From an uncultured Coriobacteriaceae bacterium (GTDB lineage Bacteria; Actinomycetota; Coriobacteriia; Coriobacteriales; Atopobiaceae): 7,468 nucleotides of DNA. The position numbers and the translations under genes are program-made. Each line of letters begins with the position of its first letter. The stretch's first letter is position 1. Under the pieces are notes generated by a model. It was not told where the DNA came from. It worked only from the letters and a program-made list of their open reading frames with translations, and did not search any database. The stretch is taken from positions 1 to 7,468 of the forward strand of contig CACXZL010000101.1 of assembly GCA_902772085.1 (NCBI GenBank), given 5' to 3'. Positions 6,650 to 7,468 of the stretch are shown here, one piece after another.

Positions 6650-7088
6650 CGGCGGCTCCCTGTCGAACAACACGGCCACGGAAGGCGGCGGTGGCCTCTA
6701 CAACTGGCGCGATGGGAATTCCATTGGGTCCTGCGTGTTCTCTTCCTGCGTGATCTCCCAGAACAAGGTGACCAATGGCGACGGTGGCGGGATATACGAC
6801 CTCGCGCAGGGCAACGTGGGCAACAACTTCACGATCTCGTTTGCCAGCGTGCGCCTCATCGGAAACACCGCCTCCGGGCGGGGCGGCGGCGTCTACGCCC
6901 GTTTCGAGGCGGACGACTCCAAGCTGACGCCGACATCGCCTCTCACGATCGACGGCGGCACCATGGTTCAGGGCAACGTCGCAGGCGCAGAGGGCGGCGG
7001 CATCTACATAGGCCCTTCGTACAGGGCGGCGATCACGAACGCGACGATCAAGAAGAACAAGACCGGCGCGAATGGCGGCGGCATATAC
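6485..7088 (+). repeat. Eight GG(G)xY-type beta-helix rungs
   Basis: Glycine-rich turn motifs begin near 6485 (GGAISNN), 6560 (GGAVANY), 6606 (GGGIYN), 6684 (GGGGLYN), 6783 (GGGIYD), 6882 (GGGVYA), 6993 (GGGIYI) and 7074 (GGGIYV). They are preceded by SNNTA- or GNTAS-like segments. Spacing is 75-111 bases except the 46-base gap between the second and third, where the frame breaks. The pattern resembles GGxI repeats of Chlamydia Pmp-type and other right-handed beta-helix surface proteins. Confidence 0.8.
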
Positions 7089-7468
7089 GTCGACGGTTCG
7101 GACGCGGGCAACCTGTCGATGGAGAACTACGTCTTTGTCAAGGATAACGAACTCGAGACGGGCTCCGAAGAGGGCGACAAGCCAAACAACCTCTACTTCG
7201 GATCGCCGGAGAACTTCATCGCGGTGACGGGGCCTTTCGGCAGGTCCGCGAACGTCGTCGTCACCCTTGATCCCACTACGTTGTACAGAACGGTCACGAT
7301 GGGCTACGCGGAGAACGCAAAGATCACGGACGCCAGCGGCAACGAGGTCGAGGCACGAGACCCCAGCGGCATCTTCCACGGCGACGGGGACCATGTTGCG
7401 CTGCTCAGAGACGACGAGGTGAAAGTCGTCACGAGGGTCCACTATATGGATTTGTTGGGCGATACGAG
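6606..7468 (+). CDS. Beta-helix adhesin-like protein, continuation in shifted frame (runs off right edge)
   Basis: From 6606 the frame is open to the window end (287 complete codons) and continues the protein started at 5936. It has six further glycine-rich rungs (GGGIYN to GGGIYV) up to about 7088, then a post-helix beta region with NLYFG, VVVTLDPTTLY and GIFHGDGDHVALL, a style common after beta-helices in Gram-positive surface proteins. It has no start codon of its own with a convincing ribosome site; the first in-frame TTG (6642) lacks one. The C-terminus is outside the window, so whether it ends in a sortase signal cannot be seen. It is best read as the 3' part of one gene with the 5936 fragment, expressed only if the frame is restored. 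Confidence 0.8.

Noticed and set aside
5824..6753. 309-codon plus-strand frame overlapping the end of the surface gene and the beta-helix gene
   Set aside because: It is Arg/His/Gly-rich and has no signal or domain. The overlapping frames encode the sorting signal and the beta-helix protein.

Overview
The window is GC-rich DNA from a Gram-positive, high-GC bacterium. A twin-arginine export signal and a sortase sorting signal (VPRTG) on the same large surface protein, next to a second exported adhesin-like gene and a CHAD-domain gene, fit an Actinomycetota host. The style is most like the Coriobacteriia (Olsenella/Atopobium relatives). That placement is inference from protein style and composition, not from a marker gene.

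Layout. Bases 1-675 hold the 5' part of a minus-strand gene for a CHAD-domain (polyphosphate-binding type) protein that runs off the left edge. Bases 676-1094 are a 419-bp divergent intergenic region unusually rich in symmetric and repeated sites: a perfect 14-bp palindrome, a 7-bp-arm inverted repeat, two exact tandem copies of a 31-bp unit with partial copies on both sides, and CACTGT/TGACA elements next to a perfect TTGACA -35 box. Bases 1095-5888 encode a 1597-residue Tat-exported, sortase-anchored surface protein. It has a carboxypeptidase-regulatory-like domain, a puzzling hydrophobic and glycine-rich middle region, a long beta-rich region, a CARDB-like domain and a Gly/Ser stalk. After a 47-bp gap with a small hairpin, 5936 to the right edge encodes a Sec-exported right-handed beta-helix adhesin-like protein with eight GG(G)xY-type rungs. 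Its reading frame is broken near 6605, and the rung spacing there suggests a small deletion rather than a simple one-base slip.

How the genes relate. The two surface-protein genes are co-directional and closely spaced, so they probably form one transcript driven from the site-rich region before 1095. The CHAD gene is divergent and shares that control region; a functional link to the surface genes is not shown. The most interesting points are the combination of Tat export with sortase anchoring on a protein carrying internal hydrophobic stretches, the 31-bp repeat array (about three helical turns per unit) in the shared promoter region, and the broken beta-helix gene. Together these suggest a variable or regulated cell-surface locus.
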